In this document: positions 7,642 to 17,229 of the stretch, piece by piece | Numbering within the stretch: position 1 is the stretch's first letter | Layout: each line of letters opens with the position of its first letter | NCBI RefSeq assembly: GCF_013394595.1 | Contig: NZ_CP053348.1 | Coordinates: forward strand, 372,001-436,000 | DNA from: Winogradskyella forsetii | GTDB taxonomy: Bacteria; Bacteroidota; Bacteroidia; Flavobacteriales; Flavobacteriaceae | DNA: 64,000 nucleotides | Reading direction: 5' to 3' | Program-made: the position numbers and the translations under genes | The notes under the pieces: model-generated | The model's input: only the letters and a program-made list of their open reading frames with translations | Told to the model about the DNA's origin: nothing | Databases searched by the model: none

Positions 7642-9564
7642 ATGAAAGCACTAAAACATATCATAATAGTTGTCTTGTTATTTAATGTGATGTGCAATGT
7701 AGTCACTTCACAAGAAACCGTTACTGAAATAAAAAACGATATTCAAAAAATAGAACCACCAAACTGGTGGACGGGTTTCAAAAATCAGAAACTACAATTA
7801 TTGGTGAAACATCCAAATATAGGTACCGCTAAACCAAACATCAACTATTCAGGCGTTAGCATAGAAAAATTTCATGGAGCAGATAGTCCTAATTATCTGT
7901 TTATAGATTTAAAAATTTCAGAGACTGCAAAAGCAGGAAAATTCAATATTAGATTTCAGCTTGAAGATGACTCTGAGTTAATTCAAAGCTACGAGTTAAA
8001 ATCAAGAAAAATACCAGCTGAGGATTATGTTGGGTTTGATAGTTCAGATGCCATTTATTTAATTACACCAGACCGTTTTGCGAATGCCAATCCTAAAAAC
8101 GATGAAGTAGATGGATTACTGCAACAAGGTATTGACAGAACAGATGGTTATGCCAGGCATGGAGGAGATATACAGGGTATTACCGAACATTTGGATTACA
8201 TAGCAGATTTAGGATTCACCGCAGTTTGGCCATGTCCTGTGTTAATTAACGATATGCCTTCAGGTTCTTATCATGGATATGCAATGACGGATTTTTATAA
8301 AGTAGATCCACGATTTGGAACTTTAAATGAGTATCGAAAATTGGCAGATGAACTAAGAGTACGAGATATGAAACTCATCATGGACCAAGTAGCAAATCAT
8401 TGTGGTTTAGAACATTGGTGGATGAAAGATTTGCCGTTTAAGGATTGGGTAAATTATCAAGATCATTATCTAAAACATATAGATAATTGGAATCGGGAAA
8501 CCACAAAAATGTCCAATCACAGGCGAACAACCAATCAAGACCCTTACGCTTCCCATAAGGACTACCAAGAAATGGCAGATGGTTGGTTCGTTCCAGGTAT
8601 GCCAGATCTCAACCAACGTAATCCATTTATGGCAAACTACATCATTCAAAATAGTATTTGGTGGATTGAAACGTTAGGTTTAGGAGGTATCAGACAAGAT
8701 ACTTATCCCTATCCAGACAAAGAATTTATGAGCAATTGGGCAGGAGCGATAATGACTGAATATCCCAACTTTTCGATTGTAGGAGAAGAGTGGAGTTACA
8801 ATCCATTGTTAATTGGCTATTGGCAAGAAGGACATAAAAATAAAGATGGTTATGATTCCAACTTAAAATCGAGTATGGATTTCGCCATGCAAAAAAACAT
8901 TGTTGACGCGCTTAACGATGAAGAATCTTGGGACAAAGGACTCGTAAAAATATACGAAGGTTTAGCCAATGATTTTGCCTATACCTCGCCAAAAGATATA
9001 CTGGCATTTTTAGACAATCACGATAAAAGCCGTGTTTACACAGAACTCAAAGGAGATATTGTCAATACCAAAATGGCACTGGGTTATTTGTTGATGATGC
9101 CAAGAATTCCACAGATTTATTACGGCACCGAAATCTTAATGGATGACTTTGATAATCCAGGAGACCATGGACTAATTAGAACCGATTTCCCAGGTGGCTG
9201 GAAAGATGATTCGGTTAATGCATTTACAGGAAAAGGTCTTTCGGATGACAAGAAAGACATGAAAATCTATTTGAAGAAAGTTTTGAATTATAGAAAATCA
9301 AGTGATGCCATCCAGAATGGAAAAACTATACATTTTGCCCCTCAAAATGGAATATATATGTTAGCACGAATCACAGATAATGAAACGGTTGTAAACATCA
9401 TTAATAAAAACGATAATCCGCAAGAGTTGGATTTATCACGATTTGAAGAATTAGGACTCAATGGAAAAACTTTGAAAAATATTATTTCTGAAGAGGATGT
9501 TATATGGAATAAGAGTTTAAAATTAGACACTAAGGGCAGCGTAATATTGACCACTAAATTTTAA
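7642..9564 (+). CDS. GH13 cyclomaltodextrinase/neopullulanase-like enzyme (SusA-like), secreted
   Basis: The 640-residue product starts with a signal peptide ending near TSQ and an N-terminal immunoglobulin-like domain (EPPNWWTGFKNQKLQLLVKH) seen in cyclomaltodextrinases. The GH13 barrel carries the first conserved region DQVANHCG, the nucleophile in GGIRQDTYPYPD (Asp353), the acid/base in IVGEEW (Glu382) and the transition-state Asp in FLDNHD (Asp461). It should hydrolyse cyclic and short maltodextrins in the periplasm, like SusA. No lipobox is present. A 158-base gap separates it from the GH65 gene. Confidence 0.92.
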   Translation: MKALKHIIIVVLLFNVMCNVVTSQETVTEIKNDIQKIEPPNWWTGFKNQKLQLLVKHPNIGTAKPNINYSGVSIEKFHGADSPNYLFIDLKISETAKAGKFNIRFQLEDDSELIQSYELKSRKIPAEDYVGFDSSDAIYLITPDRFANANPKNDEVDGLLQQGIDRTDGYARHGGDIQGITEHLDYIADLGFTAVWPCPVLINDMPSGSYHGYAMTDFYKVDPRFGTLNEYRKLADELRVRDMKLIMDQVANHCGLEHWWMKDLPFKDWVNYQDHYLKHIDNWNRETTKMSNHRRTTNQDPYASHKDYQEMADGWFVPGMPDLNQRNPFMANYIIQNSIWWIETLGLGGIRQDTYPYPDKEFMSNWAGAIMTEYPNFSIVGEEWSYNPLLIGYWQEGHKNKDGYDSNLKSSMDFAMQKNIVDALNDEESWDKGLVKIYEGLANDFAYTSPKDILAFLDNHDKSRVYTELKGDIVNTKMALGYLLMMPRIPQIYYGTEILMDDFDNPGDHGLIRTDFPGGWKDDSVNAFTGKGLSDDKKDMKIYLKKVLNYRKSSDAIQNGKTIHFAPQNGIYMLARITDNETVVNIINKNDNPQELDLSRFEELGLNGKTLKNIISEEDVIWNKSLKLDTKGSVILTTKF

Positions 9565-9567
9565 TAA

Positions 9568-9598
9568 GACTTGGCAGGTTTCCAAAACCTAGCAGGTC
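9568..9598. repeat. Palindromic dispersed repeat (AACCTGCAGGT family)
   Basis: GACTTGGCAGGTTT, CCA and AAACCTAGCAGGTC form an imperfect hairpin in the 46-base gap between the GH13 and GH31 genes. Related copies are at 13917, 17184, 26236, 42950 and 54557. Confidence 0.65.
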
Positions 9599-9610
9599 TA
9601 AAAGTTAAAC

Positions 9611-11998
9611 ATGAAACAAATAGCTCTATTAATAGTATTTATACTTTCGTTAGTTTCATTAACGGCACAGAATTCTGATCGGGTTTTTAAAAGTGCCGTT
9701 AAACAAGGACTTGATTTAAAAATCGAAGTCAATGATGGCTACTATATCATAAAACCGTATTCTTCAAACATTATTGAAACCACTTTTGTGCCTAAAGGCG
9801 AGTATTTAAAATCACAATCCCATGCCGTAGTTGCGAAACCTTATGGCTCTTATTTTGAAATGACAGACAATGGCGATGAGGTCATCTTAAAAACAAAAGG
9901 TTTGAATGTTACTATTGCAAAAAGCCCATTTCAAATTTCATACCATTATAAGGAGGACCTTATAATTTCAGAAAAAGAAGGTTACGCTAAAAATGACAGT
10001 CTAGAAACCATACAATTCAACCTTACTAAAGATGAAACACTATATGGCGGAGGCGCAAGAGCATTGAGCATGAATCGTCGAGGAAATCGTCTGCAACTCT
10101 ACAATCGTGCACATTATGGTTATGAAACCCAAAGTGAATTGATGAATTACACCATGCCAATCGTAGTATCATCAAAACAATATATGCTACATTTTGACAA
10201 TGCACCTATTGGTTTTTTAGACTTGGACAGCAAAGAAGATAACACGTTGACATATGAAACGATTTCTGGTAGAAAAACCTATCAAGTAATCGTTGGAGAC
10301 TCTTGGATGGATATGATTGATAATTACACAGATTTAACAGGAAAGCAACCTATGCTTCCGCGTTGGGCTTTGGGTAATTTTTCGAGCCGTTTTGGTTATC
10401 ATTCGCAGGAAGAAGTTGAAATGACCATTGAAAAATTTAAAGACGACAAAATTCCTGTCGATGCGATTATTCTCGATTTATATTGGTTCGGCAAAGAATT
10501 AAAAGGTACGATGGGAAATTTAGAAGTCTTTCGAGATTCATTTCCAGATTTTGAAGGCATGGTAAAACGCCTCAATGAAAAAGGAGTCAAAACCATTACT
10601 ATTACAGAGCCTTTTATTCTAACCAATTCTAAAAAATGGGATGAAGCCGTAGAAGAAGATGTTTTAGCAAAAGATTCCATTGGTAATCCTGCGAAATATG
10701 ATTTTTATTTTGGCAATACCGGACTCATAGATATTTACAATCCTGATGGCGAAAAATGGTTTTGGAACATCTACAAAGGTTTAGCCAATAAAGGTGTCGC
10801 GGGAATTTGGGGCGATTTAGGCGAACCGGAAGTACATCCAGAATGGGTGCAACATAAAACAGGAAGTGCCAACGAAGTCCATAATATTTACGGTCACGAT
10901 TGGGCAAGATTAATATATGAAGGTTACGAGCGCGATTTCCCAAACACAAGACCATTCATTCTAATGCGCGCAGGTTATTCTGGTTCGCAACGTTATGGCA
11001 TGGTGCCTTGGTCAGGAGACGTCAACAGAACTTGGGGAGGCTTACAGTCCCAACCCGAAATTGCGCTACAAATGGGAATGCAAGGTTTGGCCTATATGCA
11101 TAGCGATTTAGGTGGTTTCGCAGGCGATAATTTAGATGACGAACTCTATGTGCGCTGGTTACAATATGGTGTATTCAATCCAATTTTTAGACCACATGCA
11201 CAAGAAGATGTACCAAGCGAACCCATTTTTAGAAGTGAAAAAGCAAAAGCATTGGCTAAAGAAGCGATTGAATTACGTTACAAGCTATTACCCTATAATT
11301 ACAATTTAGTGTATGAAAACAGCCAATTAGGAAAACCATTAATGCGACCTTTGTTTTTTGAAGAGCCAAATAATGAAGACTTATTTGACTATTCCAAGAC
11401 CTATTTGTGGGGCAATGATATTTTGGTATCACCAGTTTTAGAATCGGAAATCAAAGAACAAGAAGTTTACTTCCCAAAGGATAATATTTGGTTCGATTTT
11501 TATACAGATGAAAAGATAAACGGAGGACAAACCAAAACAGTAGAATTAAAAGAAAATTCAATACCAACATACATAAGAGCTGGAGCTTTTATTCCAAATA
11601 CAAAAGTATTTCAAACTACGGAGGATTATGAAGATACCGTTTGTAAAATAGATTACTATCACGATGCATCTGTACTATCAAGTAGCCGACAAATTTATTC
11701 GGATGATGGTAAATCAGCAAATGCGCTGGCGGACGAAAATTTTGAAATTTTGAATTTCGAAATGAATTCGAGAGGCAATGTTTTAGAATTTGAAGTATCC
11801 GATGACATAGGAAAGAATTTTAATCCAAAATCACGTACCTTCTATCTAACCATTCATGGTTTGGAAAAGAAACCAAAACGAATTACGGTAGGAAAACACT
11901 CGGCATTCGATTGGTCAGAAGCTTCAAAAACTGCAACAATTCCTATTGAAAAGAAATCTGGGGAAAGCGCAATGATTACAGTTAAACTTAAAAGATGA
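9611..11998 (+). CDS. GH31 alpha-glucosidase, secreted
   Basis: A 795-residue enzyme with a signal peptide (MKQIALLIVFILSLVSLTAQ). The N-terminal domain (LYGGGARALSMNRRGNRL) is followed by the GH31 barrel (LPRWALGNFSSRFGYHSQEE; IPVDAIILDLYWFG). The nucleophile lies in GIWGDLGEPE (Asp402) and the acid/base in PWSGDVNRTWGGL (Asp470). The C-terminal beta domains include PTYIRAGAFIP. The family removes terminal alpha-glucose, here probably from maltodextrins in the periplasm. The GH13 gene that follows starts 6 bases after its stop, so they are co-transcribed. Confidence 0.94.
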   Translation: MKQIALLIVFILSLVSLTAQNSDRVFKSAVKQGLDLKIEVNDGYYIIKPYSSNIIETTFVPKGEYLKSQSHAVVAKPYGSYFEMTDNGDEVILKTKGLNVTIAKSPFQISYHYKEDLIISEKEGYAKNDSLETIQFNLTKDETLYGGGARALSMNRRGNRLQLYNRAHYGYETQSELMNYTMPIVVSSKQYMLHFDNAPIGFLDLDSKEDNTLTYETISGRKTYQVIVGDSWMDMIDNYTDLTGKQPMLPRWALGNFSSRFGYHSQEEVEMTIEKFKDDKIPVDAIILDLYWFGKELKGTMGNLEVFRDSFPDFEGMVKRLNEKGVKTITITEPFILTNSKKWDEAVEEDVLAKDSIGNPAKYDFYFGNTGLIDIYNPDGEKWFWNIYKGLANKGVAGIWGDLGEPEVHPEWVQHKTGSANEVHNIYGHDWARLIYEGYERDFPNTRPFILMRAGYSGSQRYGMVPWSGDVNRTWGGLQSQPEIALQMGMQGLAYMHSDLGGFAGDNLDDELYVRWLQYGVFNPIFRPHAQEDVPSEPIFRSEKAKALAKEAIELRYKLLPYNYNLVYENSQLGKPLMRPLFFEEPNNEDLFDYSKTYLWGNDILVSPVLESEIKEQEVYFPKDNIWFDFYTDEKINGGQTKTVELKENSIPTYIRAGAFIPNTKVFQTTEDYEDTVCKIDYYHDASVLSSSRQIYSDDGKSANALADENFEILNFEMNSRGNVLEFEVSDDIGKNFNPKSRTFYLTIHGLEKKPKRITVGKHSAFDWSEASKTATIPIEKKSGESAMITVKLKR

Positions 11999-12003
11999 TT
12001 TAA

Positions 12004-13902
12004 ATGAAAACCATTAAAAATAGCTTTATACTATTAGTTCTATTAAGTTTTTTAGGATGTAAGAACGAAACTCAAAAAACGGTCACCGAAGATGGTCCAA
12101 GTGACAATGAAATAAAAGAAAATATGAAGAAAAAAGAAGTGGTCTATCAAGTTTTTACACGCTTGTTCGGAAATACAAACACGACCAATAAACCGTGGGG
12201 AACACTCGAAGAAAATGGCGTCGGAAAATTTAATGATTTTACAGAAAAAGCCTTACAAGAAATTAAAGACTTGGGCGTAACCCACATTTGGTACACTGGA
12301 GTTCCGCATCATGATGTCATAACGGATTATACTGAATTCGGTATTTCAAACGACGATCCGGATATTGTAAAAGGTCGCGCTGGATCACCTTATGCGGTAA
12401 AGGATTATTACAACGTAAATCCAGATTTAGCTGTAAATGTTGAAAACAGACTGGAAGAATTCGAAGCTTTAATTGAGCGTTCTCACAATGCAGGATTAAA
12501 AGTCATAATAGATATCGTTCCCAATCATGTAGCCAGAAATTATCAAAGCCTCACTAATCCCGAAGGCACATCTGATTTTGGGGCCGAAGATGATAAAACA
12601 AAAACATACGATGTAAACAACAACTTCTATTACAATCCAGGCGAAGCCTTTAAAGTGCCAGAATGGAAAAACGGTTACCAACCTTTAGGTGGCGAAAACC
12701 ATCCAATGGCAGATAGTAAGTTTGAAGAAATACCAGCAAAGTGGACAGGTAATGGTTCAAGAGCATCGCAACCCGACATCAATGATTGGTACGAAACCGT
12801 AAAAGTAAATTACGGCATAAGTCCTGATGGGAGAAAAGATTTTGATGAATTGCCTAACGGATTTGAGAACGAAGATTACAAAAGTCATTTCGAGTTTTGG
12901 AAGGGTAAGACCGTGCCGAGTTCATGGATAAAATTCAAGGACATCGCTTTATATTGGACAGCAAAAGGAGTCGATGGCTTCCGCTATGATATGGCAGAAA
13001 TGGTACCTGTTGAGTTTTGGAGTTATATGAATTCCCATATAAAAATGAAAAATCCGTATGCATTTTTATTGGCTGAGGTTTATAATCCTAGTTTATACCG
13101 AGATTACATCCGAAGGGGAAAAATGGATTATTTATACGATAAAGTTCAGTTATATGATACCTTAAAACATGTGATGCAAGGTCATGGAAGTACAGATAAC
13201 ATTCCGCCAATTTTAGATGATTTAAGCGATATTGAACATCATATGCTACACTTTTTAGAAAATCATGATGAACAGCGAATTGCCAGTCCAGAATTTGCAG
13301 GAAGCGCAGAAAAAGGAAAACCGGCAATGGTCGTTTCGGCGACATCATCGACTGCACCAACAATGATTTATTTTGGTCAGGAATTTGGAGAGCCAGGCGC
13401 AGAAGATTTAGGCTTTGGCGACCCGACCAGAACGTCGATTTTCGATTATGGTTCCGTGCCAAGTTATGTGCGTTGGGTAAACGATAAAAAGTTTGATGGC
13501 GGCCAATCCACTAAAGAAGAAGACGAGCTTCGTGATTTCTATAAACGACTGTTGAATTTTACAATTAACAGTTCGGCATTAATGGGCGACTATCAAGATA
13601 TTCAACATTACAATCATCAAAATACAGAATGGTATAATGATAAAGTTTTGTCGTTTGTGCGTTGGAGCGATGATGAAAAACTAATCATCATTTCAAATTT
13701 TAATGCAGATAATGCCTATGGTTTTGAGTTGCAATTACCAGAAGATTTAGTTCAGAAATTTGAACTTCAAAATGGAGAATACGCAGTAAAAGATCAATTG
13801 TATAATAAATATACGTCGACCTTAAATGTTGAAAACGGAAAAGCGCGAGTGAGAATTGATATTCAACCTTTGGAATCTTTTATTCTAAATATTGAAGAAT
13901 AA
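12004..13902 (+). CDS. GH13 alpha-amylase-family lipoprotein, first of three
   Basis: A 632-residue lipoprotein with lipobox SFLGC (Cys19). It has conserved GH13 regions: VIIDIVPNHVARN, the nucleophile in GFRYDMAEMVPVEFW (Asp329), the acid/base in LLAEVYNP (Glu358) and FLENHDEQR (Asp422), so the catalytic triad is complete. A long insert around residues 190-300 separates the first two regions. The substrate within the maltodextrin group is not clear; the AEMVPVEFW motif is shared with the next gene, which suggests related subfamilies. No acidic surface-export signal follows the cysteine (CKNETQK), so it may face the periplasm. Confidence 0.9.
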   Translation: MKTIKNSFILLVLLSFLGCKNETQKTVTEDGPSDNEIKENMKKKEVVYQVFTRLFGNTNTTNKPWGTLEENGVGKFNDFTEKALQEIKDLGVTHIWYTGVPHHDVITDYTEFGISNDDPDIVKGRAGSPYAVKDYYNVNPDLAVNVENRLEEFEALIERSHNAGLKVIIDIVPNHVARNYQSLTNPEGTSDFGAEDDKTKTYDVNNNFYYNPGEAFKVPEWKNGYQPLGGENHPMADSKFEEIPAKWTGNGSRASQPDINDWYETVKVNYGISPDGRKDFDELPNGFENEDYKSHFEFWKGKTVPSSWIKFKDIALYWTAKGVDGFRYDMAEMVPVEFWSYMNSHIKMKNPYAFLLAEVYNPSLYRDYIRRGKMDYLYDKVQLYDTLKHVMQGHGSTDNIPPILDDLSDIEHHMLHFLENHDEQRIASPEFAGSAEKGKPAMVVSATSSTAPTMIYFGQEFGEPGAEDLGFGDPTRTSIFDYGSVPSYVRWVNDKKFDGGQSTKEEDELRDFYKRLLNFTINSSALMGDYQDIQHYNHQNTEWYNDKVLSFVRWSDDEKLIIISNFNADNAYGFELQLPEDLVQKFELQNGEYAVKDQLYNKYTSTLNVENGKARVRIDIQPLESFILNIEE

Positions 13903-13916
13903 AGCTGAATTGTTCA

Positions 13917-13950
13917 AGACCTTGCTGGTTTCTAAAACCATGCAGGTCTA
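13917..13950. repeat. Palindromic dispersed repeat (AACCTGCAGGT family)
   Basis: AGACCTTGCTGGTTT, CTA and AAACCATGCAGGTCT form an imperfect stem in the 75-base gap between two GH13 genes. It resembles 9568-9598 and 17184-17215. Confidence 0.65.
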
Positions 13951-13977
13951 AAATGATTAAAGCATTAAATAGCTCTT

Positions 13978-15381
13978 ATGAAAAACCTGATAATCTTAGT
14001 TTTTGCTGTGTCAAGCATTCTTGCATGCACAAATGATAAGGGCGTATCTACAAACGCTAATGAAACAATGGAACCAAAACCTGACCCTTTTCAACCAGAA
14101 ACTTATGTGAAACTTTCACATCCAGAATGGAGTAAAAACGCTTCGATTTATCAAATAAATACACGTCAGTTTTCAGAAGAAGGGACATTTAAAGCAGCAC
14201 AAACACAACTACCACGTCTCAAAGAATTAGGTGTAGATATTATTTGGTTAATGCCAATCCATGCCATTGGCAAAAAAAACAGAAAAGGTAGTTTAGGAAG
14301 TCCGTATTCTGTAAAGGATTATTACAGTGTCAATCCAGAATTTGGAACACTTCAAGATTTAAAAGACTTTGTAAATGCAGCCCATGACCAAGACATGTAT
14401 GTGATTTTAGATTGGGTGGCCAATCACACAGCGTGGGACAATGTTTTGGTCGAGGAGCATCCAGATTGGTATGATAGGGATTACAAAGGCGATTTTCGTC
14501 CGACACCATGGTGGGATTGGTCCGATATTATCGATTTGGATTACCGCAAACCTGAAGTTAGACAATATATGACTGAAGCGCTTAAGTATTGGGTCGAAGA
14601 AGCCAATATTGATGGTTATCGCTGCGATGTTGCAGGCATGGTGCCAGTGGAATTTTGGAATAACGTGCGGAAGGAATTAGATGCTATAAAACCTGTTTTT
14701 ATGCTAGCCGAATGGGAATCTAGAGACCTTCACGCCAAAGCCTTTGATATGACTTATGCTTGGAGCTGGAACGAAGCGGTTCATAAAATATGCCTAGGTC
14801 AAGCAGATGTAAATGCGTTATATATTTATTATTCATGGAATGAGAGCGCATTTCCAGATAATAGTATGCGCATGACTTTTGTAAGCAATCATGATAAAAA
14901 CGCATGGGAAGGCACCATGTACGAACAATTTGGCGAAGGTTTGGAAGCAGCAATTGTATTGTCCGTTGTTGGAGAAGGAATGCCATTAATTTATAATGGG
15001 CAAGAAGCGGGTAATTCCGAACGACTTGAGTTTTTTGAAAAAGACCCGATCCAATGGAAAGATCATGTTATTGGAGATTTGTACAAAAAATTATTCGCGC
15101 TAATGAAATCGAATACCGCTTTGTGGCACGCCAAATGGGGAGCGACAATAGTTAAGATACCCAATAATAACGAAAGTGACGTGTTAAGTTTTGTGCGCCA
15201 AAACGAAAATGATAAGGTATTTGCCGTGTTTAATTTTTCAAATAATTCTAAATCCGTCGAATTTAAAGAGGAACTTTATCATGGAACTTACAAGGAGTTT
15301 AATGCTAAAGAAACTGTAATGTTAAACACAAATACCGTTTTGGAATTAGCACCTTGGAGCTATAAAGTTTATATAAAATGA
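13978..15381 (+). CDS. GH13 alpha-amylase-family lipoprotein, second of three
   Basis: The 467-residue product has lipobox ILAC (Cys17). The GH13 barrel starts at SIYQINTRQFSEEGTFKAA, with ILDWVANHTAWDN, nucleophile GYRCDVAGMVPVEFW (Asp217), acid/base MLAEWES (Glu245) and FVSNHDKN (Asp306). It is compact, without N-terminal carbohydrate-binding domains, and ends in a short beta domain. An alpha-amylase or alpha-glucanotransferase acting on short maltodextrins is likely; the exact specificity cannot be read from the motifs. It is separated by 25 bases from the next GH13 gene. Confidence 0.9.
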   Translation: MKNLIILVFAVSSILACTNDKGVSTNANETMEPKPDPFQPETYVKLSHPEWSKNASIYQINTRQFSEEGTFKAAQTQLPRLKELGVDIIWLMPIHAIGKKNRKGSLGSPYSVKDYYSVNPEFGTLQDLKDFVNAAHDQDMYVILDWVANHTAWDNVLVEEHPDWYDRDYKGDFRPTPWWDWSDIIDLDYRKPEVRQYMTEALKYWVEEANIDGYRCDVAGMVPVEFWNNVRKELDAIKPVFMLAEWESRDLHAKAFDMTYAWSWNEAVHKICLGQADVNALYIYYSWNESAFPDNSMRMTFVSNHDKNAWEGTMYEQFGEGLEAAIVLSVVGEGMPLIYNGQEAGNSERLEFFEKDPIQWKDHVIGDLYKKLFALMKSNTALWHAKWGATIVKIPNNNESDVLSFVRQNENDKVFAVFNFSNNSKSVEFKEELYHGTYKEFNAKETVMLNTNTVLELAPWSYKVYIK

Positions 15382-15406
15382 GTTCAATAAAAAAGACAAT
15401 CATAAG

Positions 15407-17086
15407 ATGAAAAAATCTCTTGTATTAATAGTGTTAACACTAATCATGATAAGTTGTAAGTCAAATAAAGAAGAAGCTAAAGAAGTCGATTCAGTAAAGT
15501 CCGAAACAATCGAAACACCATTCGTTTGGGAAGGTGCCAATCTCTATTTCTTATTAACGGATAGATTCAAAAACGGAGATACTTCTAACAATATTAATTT
15601 CGGTAGAACCAAAGAAACCGCAAAATTAAGAGGTTTTAAAGGAGGCGACATTAAAGGGATAACCCAAAAAGTAAAAGAAGGTTATTTTACAGATTTAGGA
15701 ATCAACGCCATTTGGATGACACCAATCGTTGAGCAAATCCATGGAGGAACCGATGAAGGTACAGGAGTCACTTATGGATATCATGGCTATTGGGCAAAAG
15801 ATTGGACAAAAATTGACCCAAATTTTGGTACTAAAGAAGATCTGCACGAGTTAGTAAAAGAAGCACATGACAGAGGCATTCGTATAGTCTTAGATGCAGT
15901 AATTAATCATACTGGCCCAGTAACTGAAAAAGATCCGGTTTGGCCAGAGGAATGGGTAAGAACAGATCCTCAATGTACATATGATAGTTATGAAAATACA
16001 ATCAGCTGTACTCTGGTAGCCAACTTACCAGATATAAGAACTGAAAGCAATACAAATACCGAGTTGCCTCCACAATTGGTAGAAAAATGGAAAGCGGAAG
16101 GACGATACGAGCAAGAAATTCAAGAACTTGATGAATTTTTTGAGCGAACCGGTCACCCAAGAGCACCTCGTTTTTATATCATGAAATGGTTAACAGATTA
16201 CATTACCGAATTCGGAGTCGATGGTTACAGGGTCGATACCGTAAAACATGTTGAAGAATATGTTTGGCAAGAATTCAAAAAAGAAGCGGATTATGCATTT
16301 TCGGAATATAAAAAGAACAATCCTGAAAAAGTTTTGGATGATAATAATTTTTACCTCGTTGGTGAAGTCTATAATTATGGCGTAAGCACAGGACAGGAAT
16401 TCGATTTTGGAGATAAAAAAGTGAACTATTTTGATCCACCAAGTTTTCAAAGTTTGATAAATTTTGAATTCAAATACAATTCAAAAGATAAAGATTATGA
16501 AAACCTATTTAAACATTATGATTCCATTTTACATGATGAATTAAAAGGGTTCGGAACATTAAATTATTTAAGTTCCCATGATGATGGTAACCCTTTCGAT
16601 TCTCTAAGAAAAAAACCTTTTGAAACGGCAAATAAATTATTGTTATCGCCCGGAACATCTCAAATTTACTATGGAGATGAGTCCGCAAGAACGCTCGCTG
16701 TGCCAAATACAGAAGGCGATGCTAAGTTGCGTTCAATGATGAATTGGGATTCTATTGCAAAACGTCCAAGAACTAAAGAAGTCTTAACACATTGGCAAAA
16801 ATTAGGAACATTTAGAGCGAAGCATCCTGCCATTGGAGCGGGAACGCATCAAATGATTACAAAATCACCATATTATTTTTATAGAAGTTATCAGAAAGGA
16901 GACTTTAAAGATTTAGTGGTTGTTGGATTAGAATTGGAGAAAGGAGAAAAAGTGATTGATGTTTCTAAAGTTTTTGAAGATGGCGATACCTTACATGACG
17001 CCTATTCTGGGCAATCATCAGAAGTTGAAAATGGAAAAATCACGATAACATCACCATTTGATGTGGTTTTATTAGAGAAGAAATAA
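15407..17086 (+). CDS. GH13 alpha-amylase lipoprotein, third of three, probably surface-exposed
   Basis: A 559-residue lipoprotein (lipobox MISC, Cys17). The residues after the cysteine read SNKEEAKE, which fits the K-(D/E)2 surface-export signal known for Bacteroidota lipoproteins, so display outside the cell like SusG is inferred. It has LYFLLTDRFKNGDTSNN, IVLDAVINHTGP, nucleophile GYRVDTVKHVEEYVW (Asp277), acid/base LVGEVYNYG (Glu320) and YLSSHDDGN (Asp392). Of the three lipoprotein GH13 genes it is the best candidate for the enzyme that starts cutting the polymer. It ends the run before the repeat block at 17094. Confidence 0.9.
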   Translation: MKKSLVLIVLTLIMISCKSNKEEAKEVDSVKSETIETPFVWEGANLYFLLTDRFKNGDTSNNINFGRTKETAKLRGFKGGDIKGITQKVKEGYFTDLGINAIWMTPIVEQIHGGTDEGTGVTYGYHGYWAKDWTKIDPNFGTKEDLHELVKEAHDRGIRIVLDAVINHTGPVTEKDPVWPEEWVRTDPQCTYDSYENTISCTLVANLPDIRTESNTNTELPPQLVEKWKAEGRYEQEIQELDEFFERTGHPRAPRFYIMKWLTDYITEFGVDGYRVDTVKHVEEYVWQEFKKEADYAFSEYKKNNPEKVLDDNNFYLVGEVYNYGVSTGQEFDFGDKKVNYFDPPSFQSLINFEFKYNSKDKDYENLFKHYDSILHDELKGFGTLNYLSSHDDGNPFDSLRKKPFETANKLLLSPGTSQIYYGDESARTLAVPNTEGDAKLRSMMNWDSIAKRPRTKEVLTHWQKLGTFRAKHPAIGAGTHQMITKSPYYFYRSYQKGDFKDLVVVGLELEKGEKVIDVSKVFEDGDTLHDAYSGQSSEVENGKITITSPFDVVLLEKK

Positions 17087-17093
17087 ATTATAA

Positions 17094-17173
17094 ACACTCC
17101 TAAAGTCCCCTCAAGGGGACAATCCACTCAGTTGACTAGGACTATTGTCCCCTTGAGGGGACTTTAGGGGTGT
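17094..17173. repeat. 80-base element with near-perfect 30-bp inverted repeat, copy 1
   Basis: The arms 17094-17123 and 17144-17173 are complementary at 29 of 30 positions, with one G-T pair, around a 20-base loop containing CACTCAGTTGACT. The right arm holds TGTCCCCTTGAGGGGACTTT. A second copy is at 54459-54538. Long stem, no coding capacity, intergenic position: a mobile REP- or MITE-like repeat that could also end transcription. Confidence 0.85.
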
Positions 17174-17183
17174 AATAAAAGCA

Positions 17184-17215
17184 TACCTAATAGGTTTTCA
17201 AAACCTTACAGGTCT
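17184..17215. repeat. Palindromic dispersed repeat (AACCTGCAGGT family)
   Basis: TACCTAATAGGTTTT, CA and AAACCTTACAGGTCT lie directly after the 80-base element and 15 bases before the GH97 gene. The same tandem arrangement, with the 80-base element followed by this family, recurs at 54459-54583. Confidence 0.65.
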
Positions 17216-17229
17216 TAAAATATTAAATT

